Source: Halobacteriovorax marinus (GTDB lineage Bacteria > Bdellovibrionota > Bacteriovoracia > Bacteriovoracales > Bacteriovoracaceae). Taken from it: a stretch of DNA of 64,000 nt. The DNA is taken from the NCBI GenBank assembly GCA_002163155.1, contig MAAO01000006.1:1054001-1118000 (forward strand). Reading direction: 5' to 3'. The notes below the pieces were generated by a model. It saw only the letters and a list, made by a program, of their open reading frames with translations. It did not search any database and was not told the origin of the DNA. The position numbers and the translations under genes were made by a program. Positions 9,434 to 17,937 of this stretch are shown in pieces. The stretch's first letter is position 1; every line of letters starts with the position of its first letter.

Positions 9434-10309
9434 TTAGAACCCGTAAAAGAAACCATTATGATTTTCAGATAAAGTTTTTAGAAAAATATATCTAGGGTTT
9501 GAAGTGGCACTGAAGAAGCTTGAGCCCACTCCGATAGTGTTGATTTGAATTTTTCGAACATTATTAGTTTTTACTTCCTCAATAATTTCATAAATATTAT
9601 CAAGGCCTCTTGAGTTGCCAATAGTAGGGGCCCCATCAGAGAGTAGTACAATGTCTGTAACTCCAGGATACCTAGACAGAGCATATCTAAGAGCACTTCT
9701 AGTTGGTGTTGCACCTCGCGGATTTAGTTTACTTAGGAATCTGTAAACTTCTAGTTTTTGATTTGCTCCTAAGTTCTGTAGATAACTCCAAAGTGAGTAG
9801 TGATTGGACTTATTTTTACCGGGAAATTGAATGACATCTATTTTAAATTCTTTAGGCATGGAGGTGATAAGCATTTTTAGACCTGCTTTCACTTGTCCCA
9901 TTCTGTCTTCTAAGTGCATTGAGCCTGAGACATCAATGAGAAAGAGTATGTTCTTACCTTTGAATTTAAAACCAACATCCGCGTCTAGTGTCCCTTTGCT
10001 GGGTGTCTTTTGCTTTACAACTTTTTTTACTTTGGATTTAATTTCTTCTTTTACTGCATCTCTTTCTTTAATTGCCTTTTCTAGAATCACTTGCATGTCT
10101 TTCATGCGCAGTTTTAGGTCATCTACTTCTGCTTTTAGGGATTGATTCTTAGCTATGATTTTTATATTTTGAGAAGGTGGTTCTGGTAGTTTCTCATGAT
10201 CTTTCGCCTTTGGTACGGCGACAAATAAGATAATTACAGCCCCTAGAGCTCCTGAGAGGAGATCAAGAAATGAAATACTAAATATATTAATTTCTCTTCT
10301 TTTTGCCAT
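9434..10309 (-). CDS. TolR/MotB-like membrane anchor fused to vWA domain
   Basis: A 291-residue protein. Residues 8-33 form one membrane helix with the look of a TolR/ExbD/MotB proton-channel helix, including an Asp in ISFLDLLSGALG. A charged, probably coiled-coil stretch (about 45-100) follows. The vWA domain starts at about 115, with an intact MIDAS motif DVSGSMH, a Thr loop (NPRGATPTRSA) and LLSDGAPT. The start overlaps the stop of the TolQ-like gene by one base (TAATG), and the two proteins are expected to form one inner-membrane complex with the vWA domain in the periplasm. The usual MotB/ZorB peptidoglycan-binding domain is absent. Such TolQ-vWA pairs occur in other Proteobacteria but I know of no characterised function. 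Confidence 0.8.
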   Translation of the reverse strand: MAKRREINIFSISFLDLLSGALGAVIILFVAVPKAKDHEKLPEPPSQNIKIIAKNQSLKAEVDDLKLRMKDMQVILEKAIKERDAVKEEIKSKVKKVVKQKTPSKGTLDADVGFKFKGKNILFLIDVSGSMHLEDRMGQVKAGLKMLITSMPKEFKIDVIQFPGKNKSNHYSLWSYLQNLGANQKLEVYRFLSKLNPRGATPTRSALRYALSRYPGVTDIVLLSDGAPTIGNSRGLDNIYEIIEEVKTNNVRKIQINTIGVGSSFFSATSNPRYIFLKTLSENHNGFFYGF

Positions 10310-11055
10310 TAATCGATTTCTATTCTGTTAACAAGGTTTTCAATTACGAATTCTTTTATACTTGCGTGTAAGTAATCAGTTTCTTTTTGCAATCTGTGGT
10401 AGTACCACATGACAATAATACTTAAGACTAAACTGACTAAGGTAGTGTCAAAGGCAACACCAAGTGTTGCTGTAATTAATTTCATATCACCACTATTGGC
10501 TATCATTAGTGCCTGTGAAATTCCTAGAACTGTTCCCACGAAACCAATGGAAGGGATAACCCAAGTGAGATATCTAATATTTGATTGGTCTGACTCTGCT
10601 AGTTCCTTATTAATTTCTGTTTGAATACTGATGATTTCCATCATCTCTGGAACGGACTTTGTTGCTCGAAACTTTAAACAAGCTTTCTTAATCATAGTGA
10701 TTAAGAGGTAACTTTTACCATTTTCAATTTCAGAAGTTTTTAGCTGAATGTTATTCACTTCAGAAGGTAGAATTAAGTGTTTATCTTCTGTTGGAAGAAG
10801 TTTCTTTGTGAAGGCCTTCTTTTCGCGCTTCATATCTTTAAGGTAGTCTAGAATTTCAAATTGGGCCCAGAAAAAAGCAAAGAATGTGAGTAGTTGAATA
10901 TAGCCACCGCCAGTAAAGTCTCCTCCAAGTAGAACAAATAACCTATTTGCTATGCCTTCTGAAGTACTGTGAAAGCCAACAGACATAGAAATAGCAATCC
11001 CCAGAGAAATCGTAGTCGATTTAGTAAGGTGAACAAAATTATCGTTAATTTTCAT
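10309..11055 (-). CDS. MotA/TolQ/ExbB-family proton channel protein
   Basis: A 248-residue membrane protein. Early hydrophobic segments lie around residues 15-33 and 45-68, and the family's two hallmark helices are at the end. The first reads VIPSIGFVGTVLGISQAL and the second LGVAFDTTLVSLVLSIIVMW, which fit the channel-lining helices of TolQ/ExbB/MotA. A cytoplasmic stretch of about 90 residues separates the two halves. The partner is the vWA protein directly downstream, which carries the matching TolR-like Asp helix. The gene starts 63 bp after the SNF2 helicase stop on the same strand. It is too short for ZorA, which has a long cytoplasmic tail. Confidence 0.82.
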   Translation of the reverse strand: MKINDNFVHLTKSTTISLGIAISMSVGFHSTSEGIANRLFVLLGGDFTGGGYIQLLTFFAFFWAQFEILDYLKDMKREKKAFTKKLLPTEDKHLILPSEVNNIQLKTSEIENGKSYLLITMIKKACLKFRATKSVPEMMEIISIQTEINKELAESDQSNIRYLTWVIPSIGFVGTVLGISQALMIANSGDMKLITATLGVAFDTTLVSLVLSIIVMWYYHRLQKETDYLHASIKEFVIENLVNRIEID

Positions 11056-11118
11056 GAAACTCCAAAAGCTATTTTCTTATATTGTAATGGAGTAATGGAA
11101 TTGGTTAAAGAGAAAAAA

Positions 11119-14100
11119 CTAGGAAAATAAGAATACCAAGTCGGAAGAATCAATATCTTTAAGGACTGTTTCATTTGAAAAGAGAAGGTTATCGATGAGT
11201 TTCTTCTTCTTTTCTTGCATTTTTATGATCTTTTCCTCCACAGTTCCGACACTGAGAAGTTTAAAGGCAAAGACTTCTTTGTTTTGACCAATTCTGTGCA
11301 TTCTATCAATGGCCTGACCTTCAACGGCAGGGTTCCACCAAGGGTCTAGTAGGAAGCAGTAGTTTGCCTCTGTTAAATTGAGTCCATAACCTCCGGCCTT
11401 CAGAGAAATCAGAAAGACCGTCTTTTCTGAGCTATTCTTAAACTCTTCTACAACTTGTTCTCTATTGTTTGTTTGTCCGTCAAGATAGCAGTACTTAACT
11501 CCTTCTTTATCCAGTCTATTTTTTACGATTTTTAAAAATTGAGTAAATTGACTAAAGACTAGAGCTTTTTCTCCATTGGCAGTTATTGTGGTGAGTTTCT
11601 CAACCAGAACTTCTAGTTTAGAGGATTCACTGTCCATGTATTGAGGATTGATGAGCCCAGGGTGACAAGCGGCTTGTCTAAGTCTTAAAAGAGCTTCGAG
11701 AATATGAATCTTACTCTTTTTAATTCCCACTTTTTGCACTTTATCCATGAGTTTTGTTCTGTAGTGCTCTTTAATTTCTTCGTAAATCTTTTTCTGATCA
11801 GAGGAAAGTACCACAGGGAGAATAGATTCATTCTTATCGGGTAAATCTTTTAAGACATCTTTTTTCAAACGTCTTAAGATTAGTGGTCTAAGACCTTTTA
11901 AAATATTGTTTATGACGCTTTCATTACCGCTCGTTAAGTTTTCCTTTGTTATTTTCCCTGTTCCAAATACTCTTGGAGAAAGGAATTTAAAAAGGCTAAA
12001 GAGTTCACTTAAATTATTTTCAACAGGAGTACCTGTTATTATGAATCGGTTGTTTGACTGCAGTAGATTTACACTTTTTGCGGTTAAAGATTGAGCATTC
12101 TTAATGTGCTGAGCTTCATCAAGGAGAATGGTATCAAAGACAGTATCTTTGATCTCTGCAATATCATTTCGAACAATTCCATAGGTACAAATAAGGAGAT
12201 CAAAATCTGTTTCAAGTAGAAGTTTTCTCGCAGCTTTTGTTCCCTCGTAGACAATGACTTTCATCTTTGGACAAAACTTTTTGGCTTCATTTTTCCAATT
12301 ATGGATGAGAGATTTAGGAACAATGATGATGTTCTTGTTTCTCTTCTGTATTCTAAGTATTTCAAGATGGCAGAGTATCTGCACTGTTTTACCGAGGCCC
12401 ATTTCATCTGCTAGGCAACCGCCCAACCCCAGATTATCCATGAGTTGTAACCACTGAACTCCATGAGTCTGGTAATCTCTAAGGACTCCATTAAAAGATT
12501 TAGGGATTTTGACTTCTGGAGCCTTCTTAGCATTTTTAAGTTTTTCTAGTAGAGTACTATAGCTTTCTGTATCTGCTTGAATCATTTTTTCTTCAAACAA
12601 GATATCCAAATAGAGGGAGTAGTCTTTAGCAATTAAAAATCGCTCATCTTTTTGATCAGCAAGATGTTCTAGGTGAAGATGCTTCTTTAACCACTCTTCT
12701 GGCAAGAGTCCAAGAGTTCCATTTTTTAGGGGAACAAGACTTAGAGAATTTTTCGCCATGGCCAATATTTTCGGAGTGTGAAAACTTTCTTCTTCAAATT
12801 CTAAGTTTGATTTTATTTCAAACCAATCCTCTTCAGTTTGTAGGGTGATTCCCATCGACTTTGGAATTGTGACTCTTTTATTTGTTGCAAAGACTTCAAT
12901 TCCTAAATTTACTAAGTTTTGAATTGTATTCCCAAAATTGGCAACTTTTATCTTAACCTTGCGGCTAAAGTCTTTCTTTTCAAGATTAATACTTAGAAGA
13001 TTTGCAATTTCTTCATATAATATTTTTTCTTTGATCTCATGTTTTTGACGAAGCACTCTACCGTCCTCTTGCTGTAGAGTCATTGGAGACATGGGAGAGT
13101 GCCACTCTTCTTCAAAAGTAGAAATAAATTGTGACCATATCACTGAACCTGCAGGGCCAGATGAAATATCAATATTCATTCTAATTTTAGGAACGATATC
13201 TTGTGTTTTAAACTTTAAGTGAGTGGGGACTTCAACTTTTGAAAGTGTGGGATATTTAAAAATAAAATCTTTAATATCTTGCACATGAACTTCCTCTTTT
13301 TTAAAGGTTGTTCTACCTAACTTAAATTCTTCTACTAGCGGAGCAAGTCCACGGTAGTCAATCTTATAGACTTTACCATCATAAATACCTAGCGGCATAT
13401 TTCTAATGATAGTCATTTCGTTTAATTCAATATTCGTTGTATTTAATTTAAAAAAGGGGATAAAGGACCAGTTCTTTTTATCATCAAGTCTATTATGGCA
13501 AATGAGTTTTTCATTTATCACATATTCTAATTTATTAGCGAATTCATCCACAAGTTGGTATTTGCAAATCATGGGAAGAAGTAAGTCTAAACTTTCCAGT
13601 GGTATTTCACAAAAAGAGTTCTTCCCGCGAACTTTCTTTCTTTGCCAATATGTTTGCCCTTGAAGAGTGGATAAGCGCCTAAGTATTTCAATAATTGCCC
13701 GATCTTCTATATTCAAGTCTTCAACAATTTTATCGGTAATTTGAATAGACTTTTCATTAATGAGAAAATCAATCCTCAAGAGATGACTTTGCATTTCCAA
13801 GTTCTTATTAAGTTTAAAACTTAGATTTTTTTCTTTCTCTTCCACAACACTTGAAGTAACTTCATCCCGCAATTTTTGTTTATTGAGGGCATTATCTAAA
13901 TTAACAAAGTGATCAATATTTCTTTTAAAAATATCTTCGTTTGTTCTCTCTTCAATGGTGCTAATAAAATCAATCTTGGATAGGCTTAGGGCCTCTGTGG
14001 GAAATTGCTCCGCATTAGCCCCGAGAATTGTTGCCCATAGGTGAGCACAACGGTCGGTCAATTTGTACTCATTACAATCACAATAGGACTTTATGGCCAA

Positions 14101-14295
14101 GAATGATTTTACTTGGACCCAGTCGAGAGTGACATTTTGTATTCTTGGCTTAAGTGTATAGGCCTTCAGACTTTGTTGATGAGAATGGAAAATCCTAAGA
14201 GCATTTCCTTCAAATAAGGACTGTCCGCGTTTTTTTTGATCTTCATCAAAGTAATGTGCACATTTATTAGAAAAATCCACAAGATTTGGTATCAT
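11119..14295 (-). CDS. SNF2-family helicase with SWIM zinc finger
   Basis: A 1058-residue Swi2/Snf2 ATPase. An N-terminal SWIM zinc finger is visible as Cys72-x-Cys74, Cys83-x-His85. Some 500 residues of a family-typical middle region follow, and the ATPase occupies the last 450. It shows DYQTHGVQWL (Q motif), DEMGLGKTVQ (Walker A), LLDEAQHIKN (Walker B), TGTPVENNLSELFSL, and the C-terminal lobe with DPWWNPAVEGQAIDRMHRIG. All catalytic motifs look intact, so it should be an active ATP-dependent dsDNA translocase, perhaps acting on RNA polymerase or bound proteins like RapA. Proximity to a TolQ-vWA pair recalls the ZorA/B plus ZorD arrangement, but a SWIM-SNF2 gene of this size is also common as a stand-alone gene. 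Confidence 0.9.
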   Translation of the reverse strand: MIPNLVDFSNKCAHYFDEDQKKRGQSLFEGNALRIFHSHQQSLKAYTLKPRIQNVTLDWVQVKSFLAIKSYCDCNEYKLTDRCAHLWATILGANAEQFPTEALSLSKIDFISTIEERTNEDIFKRNIDHFVNLDNALNKQKLRDEVTSSVVEEKEKNLSFKLNKNLEMQSHLLRIDFLINEKSIQITDKIVEDLNIEDRAIIEILRRLSTLQGQTYWQRKKVRGKNSFCEIPLESLDLLLPMICKYQLVDEFANKLEYVINEKLICHNRLDDKKNWSFIPFFKLNTTNIELNEMTIIRNMPLGIYDGKVYKIDYRGLAPLVEEFKLGRTTFKKEEVHVQDIKDFIFKYPTLSKVEVPTHLKFKTQDIVPKIRMNIDISSGPAGSVIWSQFISTFEEEWHSPMSPMTLQQEDGRVLRQKHEIKEKILYEEIANLLSINLEKKDFSRKVKIKVANFGNTIQNLVNLGIEVFATNKRVTIPKSMGITLQTEEDWFEIKSNLEFEEESFHTPKILAMAKNSLSLVPLKNGTLGLLPEEWLKKHLHLEHLADQKDERFLIAKDYSLYLDILFEEKMIQADTESYSTLLEKLKNAKKAPEVKIPKSFNGVLRDYQTHGVQWLQLMDNLGLGGCLADEMGLGKTVQILCHLEILRIQKRNKNIIIVPKSLIHNWKNEAKKFCPKMKVIVYEGTKAARKLLLETDFDLLICTYGIVRNDIAEIKDTVFDTILLDEAQHIKNAQSLTAKSVNLLQSNNRFIITGTPVENNLSELFSLFKFLSPRVFGTGKITKENLTSGNESVINNILKGLRPLILRRLKKDVLKDLPDKNESILPVVLSSDQKKIYEEIKEHYRTKLMDKVQKVGIKKSKIHILEALLRLRQAACHPGLINPQYMDSESSKLEVLVEKLTTITANGEKALVFSQFTQFLKIVKNRLDKEGVKYCYLDGQTNNREQVVEEFKNSSEKTVFLISLKAGGYGLNLTEANYCFLLDPWWNPAVEGQAIDRMHRIGQNKEVFAFKLLSVGTVEEKIIKMQEKKKKLIDNLLFSNETVLKDIDSSDLVFLFS

Positions 14296-14335
14296 AGTAA
14301 AGTTAATTAGTCTTATCTTTTAGTTTGAGGAACGT

Positions 14336-14728
14336 ATGACAAATAAATTACCTGACGGGGAGCTGTCATTAAGAACACTTGCAATGCCTGGAGATACCAA
14401 TCCAAATGGTGACATTTTCGGTGGTTGGCTTATGTCACAAATGGATATAGCTGGAAGTATCTTTGCTATGAAGCAGTGCGGCGACAAAGTCGTCACTGTG
14501 GCGGTGAATTCCATGGTTTTTCACTCCCCAGTGAATGTGGGAGATATTGTCTGTTGTTACGCTGAGTGTACTCGCGAGGGGAACACTTCTATGACAATTA
14601 AGATTGAAGTTTTCGTAGTGAAGAGATTTCAACAAGAGAGAACTAAAGTTACTGAAGGTGTGTTCACTTATGTACGAGTAGATGATAACGGAAGACCTAA
14701 ACCTTTAAAAGCTGAGAGGACAATGTGA
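14336..14728 (+). CDS. yciA: Acyl-CoA thioesterase (YciA-like hotdog)
   Basis: A 130-residue single hotdog-fold protein of the YciA/acyl-CoA thioester hydrolase family. The segment NPNGDIFGGWLMSQMD carries the family's catalytic Asp/Gly region and the central helix, followed by AVNSMVFHSPVNVGD. Length matches YciA (about 132). It should hydrolyse acyl-CoAs in the cytosol. The start has GAGGAAC just upstream. The stop overlaps the GTG start of the ABC ATPase, so it heads a three-gene operon whose functional logic is not obvious. Confidence 0.87.
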   Translation: MTNKLPDGELSLRTLAMPGDTNPNGDIFGGWLMSQMDIAGSIFAMKQCGDKVVTVAVNSMVFHSPVNVGDIVCCYAECTREGNTSMTIKIEVFVVKRFQQERTKVTEGVFTYVRVDDNGRPKPLKAERTM

Positions 14729-15441
14729 ATATAATTGAAGCTAATGGTATTACTAAGAAGTATGGACGGCATATGGCGCTAGATGATGTGAGTCTTACTA
14801 TTGAAAAAGGCTCAGTCTTCGCATTACTTGGTCCCAATGGAGCAGGAAAGACGACTTTCGTGAAATCTCTACTAGGTTTGGTGAGACTTAATAAGGGAGA
14901 GTTATCCCTTAATGGTACAAGTGTTACAGAAGCTACCAGCAGAGAAGGAGTAGGTTATCTGCCTGAGAAGTTTTCCTTTTATCCTTATTATACAGTTTAT
15001 GGATGTGTGGCCTTTTTTGGAAAGATGAATGGAATTTCAGGAGCTGACTTACATGAGAAAGTGGAAGAAGCGTTAGCTAAAACTGGAGTTCTAGAATTAA
15101 AAGATAAGAAGATAAATGCGATTTCCAAAGGACAACTCCAAAGAACTGGAATTGCAACTTTACTCGTAGGTGATAGTGAACTACTTATTTTAGATGAGCC
15201 TTTTTCTGGACTGGACCCACTCGGAATAAAAGAATTAAAGGATTTGATTCAATCTCTTGCAAAAGAAGAAAATAAAACAATCTTTATTAATTCACATATC
15301 CTCTCTGAAATGGAAAAAATGTGTAAGACTATGGCCATTTTAAATAAAGGAAAAATCGTTGTGAAGGGTGAAATACAGTCTCTTCTAAAAGGAGTTAGTC
15401 TAGAAGATTACTTCTATAAACTAATTAAGGGGGATGCATGA
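14725..15441 (+). CDS. ABC-2 type exporter ATPase
   Basis: A 238-residue ABC ATPase: Walker A GPNGAGKTT, signature ISKGQLQRTGIA, Walker B LLILDEPFSG and an H-loop His in NSHIL. The signature SKGQ in place of SGGQ is normal for ABC-2/NosF-like ATPases. The GTG start overlaps the thioesterase stop, and the gene overlaps its permease by 4 nt (ATGA). It should power the following six-helix permease. The substrate is unknown; NosF/NosY similarity is only at family level, and no other nos genes are present. Confidence 0.88.
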   Translation: MNIIEANGITKKYGRHMALDDVSLTIEKGSVFALLGPNGAGKTTFVKSLLGLVRLNKGELSLNGTSVTEATSREGVGYLPEKFSFYPYYTVYGCVAFFGKMNGISGADLHEKVEEALAKTGVLELKDKKINAISKGQLQRTGIATLLVGDSELLILDEPFSGLDPLGIKELKDLIQSLAKEENKTIFINSHILSEMEKMCKTMAILNKGKIVVKGEIQSLLKGVSLEDYFYKLIKGDA

Positions 15442-16256
15442 ATCTATTAAAAACTAAAGCTCTCTTGCACAATACTATAACTAAAGAATATAGAAATAAG
15501 GCGTTGCTCTTCTTACTTATTTTCTCTTTGGGTGTCATTACTCTAGCAAATGCTCTTGTAAACTTTATTTCAGAGACATTCTTAGTTAATAATCCTCAGG
15601 CAGCGATCTTAGGAGATAAGAGTTTCTTTGTCATGTTTATGGTGATTACTTTTTTAACAACACTTATTTCAGTAATCCTAGGAACAAGTTGTATTAAATC
15701 TGATTTTGAATCTTCTTCTATTGGTCAAATTCTTGCTTTTCCTATTCAGAGAGTTGAATACTTGGGAGCTCGTATCATAGGAGCGTGGATTACATCAATA
15801 ATGTTCTTCATTATTTCTATTGGTTATACAGCATTTCTTTTTTCTTTAAGCACCAAAGCAAGTTTTATTTCAGGCCCTGTTATTCTTGCGATTCTTACGG
15901 CCAGTGCAAACCTTTTAACGACAATTACTATTGCTGCCATATTGTCTCTGTACCTACCTAAACTATTTGCTTTTATATTTACTTTTGCAATAAGAATCTT
16001 AATAGGTTCATCTAATGCTTACTTTGCAAAGGATAGTTTTTCAGAAATTTTTCAGGATATGTCAGTTTTAAAATTCTTTGGAGCGATGATTCATTTCTTC
16101 TTCCCAAGAATGCAACCCATGGAGGTCTTTACAAAAGAGCTCCTAGAAGGAAAGAGTGTAGGCCTAGATAATATTGCTCTCTTTGGTCAGTATTTTGTGA
16201 CTTACATAATTCTCTTTTCACTATTATCTCTATTCTTCTCTCGAAAAGAAATTTAA
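15438..16256 (+). CDS. ABC-2 type permease
   Basis: A 272-residue integral membrane protein with about six hydrophobic helices (roughly residues 20-45, 68-92, 110-135, 145-170, 172-195 and 245-268). This is the pattern of ABC-2 permeases such as NosY. It overlaps the preceding ATPase gene by 4 nt, giving an obvious two-component exporter. No substrate clue is visible. A CG-rich hairpin follows the stop codon. Confidence 0.82.
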   Translation: MNLLKTKALLHNTITKEYRNKALLFLLIFSLGVITLANALVNFISETFLVNNPQAAILGDKSFFVMFMVITFLTTLISVILGTSCIKSDFESSSIGQILAFPIQRVEYLGARIIGAWITSIMFFIISIGYTAFLFSLSTKASFISGPVILAILTASANLLTTITIAAILSLYLPKLFAFIFTFAIRILIGSSNAYFAKDSFSEIFQDMSVLKFFGAMIHFFFPRMQPMEVFTKELLEGKSVGLDNIALFGQYFVTYIILFSLLSLFFSRKEI

Positions 16257-16269
16257 TCAGAATTATATT

Positions 16270-16289
16270 CCCGGTCTAAAATGGCCGGG
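16270..16289. terminator. Bidirectional terminator hairpin
   Basis: CCCGGTC (16270-16276) pairs with GGCCGGG (16283-16289), with one G-T pair, around the loop TAAAAT. It sits between the convergent ABC permease gene and a small secreted-protein gene. The T-richness downstream is weak. Confidence 0.6.
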
Positions 16290-16307
16290 ACTTAATCTCT
16301 TTGCATA

Positions 16308-16682
16308 CTACTGATTATCTAAAACAATTAAGACTCTATTTTTCTTATTTCTATTTAAAGATTTTGCCGTAAAGGTCACTTTCTTAATGTGTCTATTTTC
16401 TAACTTCCAAAAGAGGGGAGAATTACTTTTAGGAATATGGTTTAATTTGAAGAATCTTCCATTTGAAAACTCAAGAGAAAGCTCAATAAGTTCAACATTT
16501 CCTACAGTATCAATTTTAAGGGACTTAATATTCTTGGCGCGAATAGAAAAGCTTCTGGTGATATTAACATTTGGTTGTTCAAAAATAGATTCAAGCTTGT
16601 ATGGCCTATGAACCATAGCTTGGCTATTTTGCGACAGCGTCACAAGTAGAACTATTAAATATAGATAATTAATCTTTGGCAC
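16308..16682 (-). CDS. Small secreted protein of unknown function
   Basis: I do not recognise this 124-residue protein. It begins with a clear signal peptide (hydrophobic residues 6-21, cleavage likely after SQA). The rest is basic and looks beta-rich with no cysteines. It stands alone, convergent with the ABC permease gene and separated by 130 bp from the DUF2914 gene upstream. Periplasmic or exported localisation is the only firm inference. Confidence 0.6.
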   Translation of the reverse strand: MPKINYLYLIVLLVTLSQNSQAMVHRPYKLESIFEQPNVNITRSFSIRAKNIKSLKIDTVGNVELIELSLEFSNGRFFKLNHIPKSNSPLFWKLENRHIKKVTFTAKSLNRNKKNRVLIVLDNQ

Positions 16683-16812
16683 AATACTCTCTTTATAAAT
16701 TCCAAGAGGTTTAAAGCAAGTTTTATGCCATGAGTAGATTTAATAATTACAGTCACTAGACGCGTAGCGTTTATGGTGCATAAGTACTCCACGGACTATT
16801 TGACACCAAGTT

Positions 16813-17865
16813 TTACTTCTTTTCGATGTCAATATTCCACTGCCTAGAAGTGGGAGGAACACTTTCTATATTAAAATCTATACGTCCAAGTTCTTTATCA
16901 TTTTCTGTCAATATCTTTGCTCTCCAAAGACCACTTGTGTAGTTTTTCTTGTAAGCGTAGGCCCTATACCCCCAAGAGTTTCCACCTTGGATAGACATTC
17001 TTATTTTGTCGCTAACTTTCCAGGAATGTTCCCACTTCTCCCATTGAATATATATATTACTCTCAAGACCTACGGGGGCAAAAATCCTAGCAAAAACGTA
17101 TATGGAATCTCCTGGTTGTGCCTGAAAGTTTTGATCACCTTGTGACCAAAATTTATATTTTGGAGTTTCATAGTAGAGAAGGTATTTTCCCTCAGACTTC
17201 TCTATCTTATGATAGATACCAATCTTTTTAACACTCAGAGGAACTGGGGGGATGAGGTTTGAAAAATATCCGATAAAGAAAAAAAGTGCCAAAATAGTAG
17301 AGATAATTGTTGTGGGCTTTTCTAATTTATGACCAATTTTTTTAAATAATATGGGCAAGAGTAAACTTGAAGCTATCGTTGAGATAATAAAAGTAAAACT
17401 TCCGTAAGTTCCAAAGATCACCGGAATGTAAATAATAAAGAACGAAGTTAGACAAAATTGTATGAGTGCCAGCTTAGCTACGTAACCAATTTGTTGAAAT
17501 TTTGGTGCCTCATTTATGATGAGTAAGATCAGTACAATTGAGATAAAGAAAAATGACTGAGATATAGAACTACTCTTTATAAAGAAAATGGCAAATGCGC
17601 TAAGCAGTCCACCTGCTAGGAAATGGAATAAATCAAGTTTATACTCATCTAAGAATTTAAGTCTGGTATGTGAGATTTTTTTCTCTAGAGTAAGAAAAGT
17701 ATAAATTAAAAGAATAAGATAAATGAAGTGACCAATGAAGTTAGATGTTTCATCTATCCTTCCTAGAGTGAGAATATCAAAGATAAATCCCAATATAAAG
17801 AAGATGGTTGTTAATAATGTTGGGTGAGACTTATGTAGCTCTTTACTCAAGGATATAATTTTCAT
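16813..17865 (-). CDS. Membrane protein with C-terminal DUF2914
   Basis: About 350 residues. The first 210 are hydrophobic with about seven or eight membrane helices. The C-terminal 140 residues form a soluble domain that matches DUF2914 in pattern: YVFARIFAPVG, then WEKWEHSWKVSDKI, SIQGGNSWGYRAYAYK and SGLWRAKILTENDKELGRI. DUF2914 proteins are of unknown function. I chose ATG at 17865 over 17874 because a TATAAT at 17878-17873 lies about 7 nt upstream, implying a leaderless or near-leaderless mRNA. It is divergent from the pseudo-receiver gene. Confidence 0.72.
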   Translation of the reverse strand: MKIISLSKELHKSHPTLLTTIFFILGFIFDILTLGRIDETSNFIGHFIYLILLIYTFLTLEKKISHTRLKFLDEYKLDLFHFLAGGLLSAFAIFFIKSSSISQSFFFISIVLILLIINEAPKFQQIGYVAKLALIQFCLTSFFIIYIPVIFGTYGSFTFIISTIASSLLLPILFKKIGHKLEKPTTIISTILALFFFIGYFSNLIPPVPLSVKKIGIYHKIEKSEGKYLLYYETPKYKFWSQGDQNFQAQPGDSIYVFARIFAPVGLESNIYIQWEKWEHSWKVSDKIRMSIQGGNSWGYRAYAYKKNYTSGLWRAKILTENDKELGRIDFNIESVPPTSRQWNIDIEKK

Positions 17866-17872
17866 AGTTAAC

Positions 17873-17878
17873 ATTATA
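17873..17878 (-). promoter_or_regulatory. -10 element TATAAT of the DUF2914 gene
   Basis: On the minus strand a perfect TATAAT ends 7 nt before the chosen ATG at 17865, with no ribosome-binding site between. This would give a leaderless transcript. A matching -35 is not obvious. Confidence 0.4.
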
Positions 17879-17925
17879 ATATAAAAATTAATTGAAATAG
17901 ATTATTTTAGGGACCAAATCTATAT

Positions 17926-17931
17926 TATAAT
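17926..17931 (+). promoter_or_regulatory. -10 element TATAAT of the pseudo-receiver gene
   Basis: A perfect TATAAT ends 6 nt before the ATG at 17938, leaving no room for a ribosome-binding site. It mirrors the arrangement of the divergent gene. The -35 region is unclear. Confidence 0.4.
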
Positions 17932-17937
17932 GAATAT

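Noticed and set aside
9434-14295. Calling the SNF2-TolQ-vWA genes a Zorya system
   Set aside because: The TolQ-like protein is too short for ZorA, the vWA protein lacks the ZorB peptidoglycan-binding domain, no ZorC is present and the SNF2 protein has a SWIM finger. Kept only as a hypothesis.
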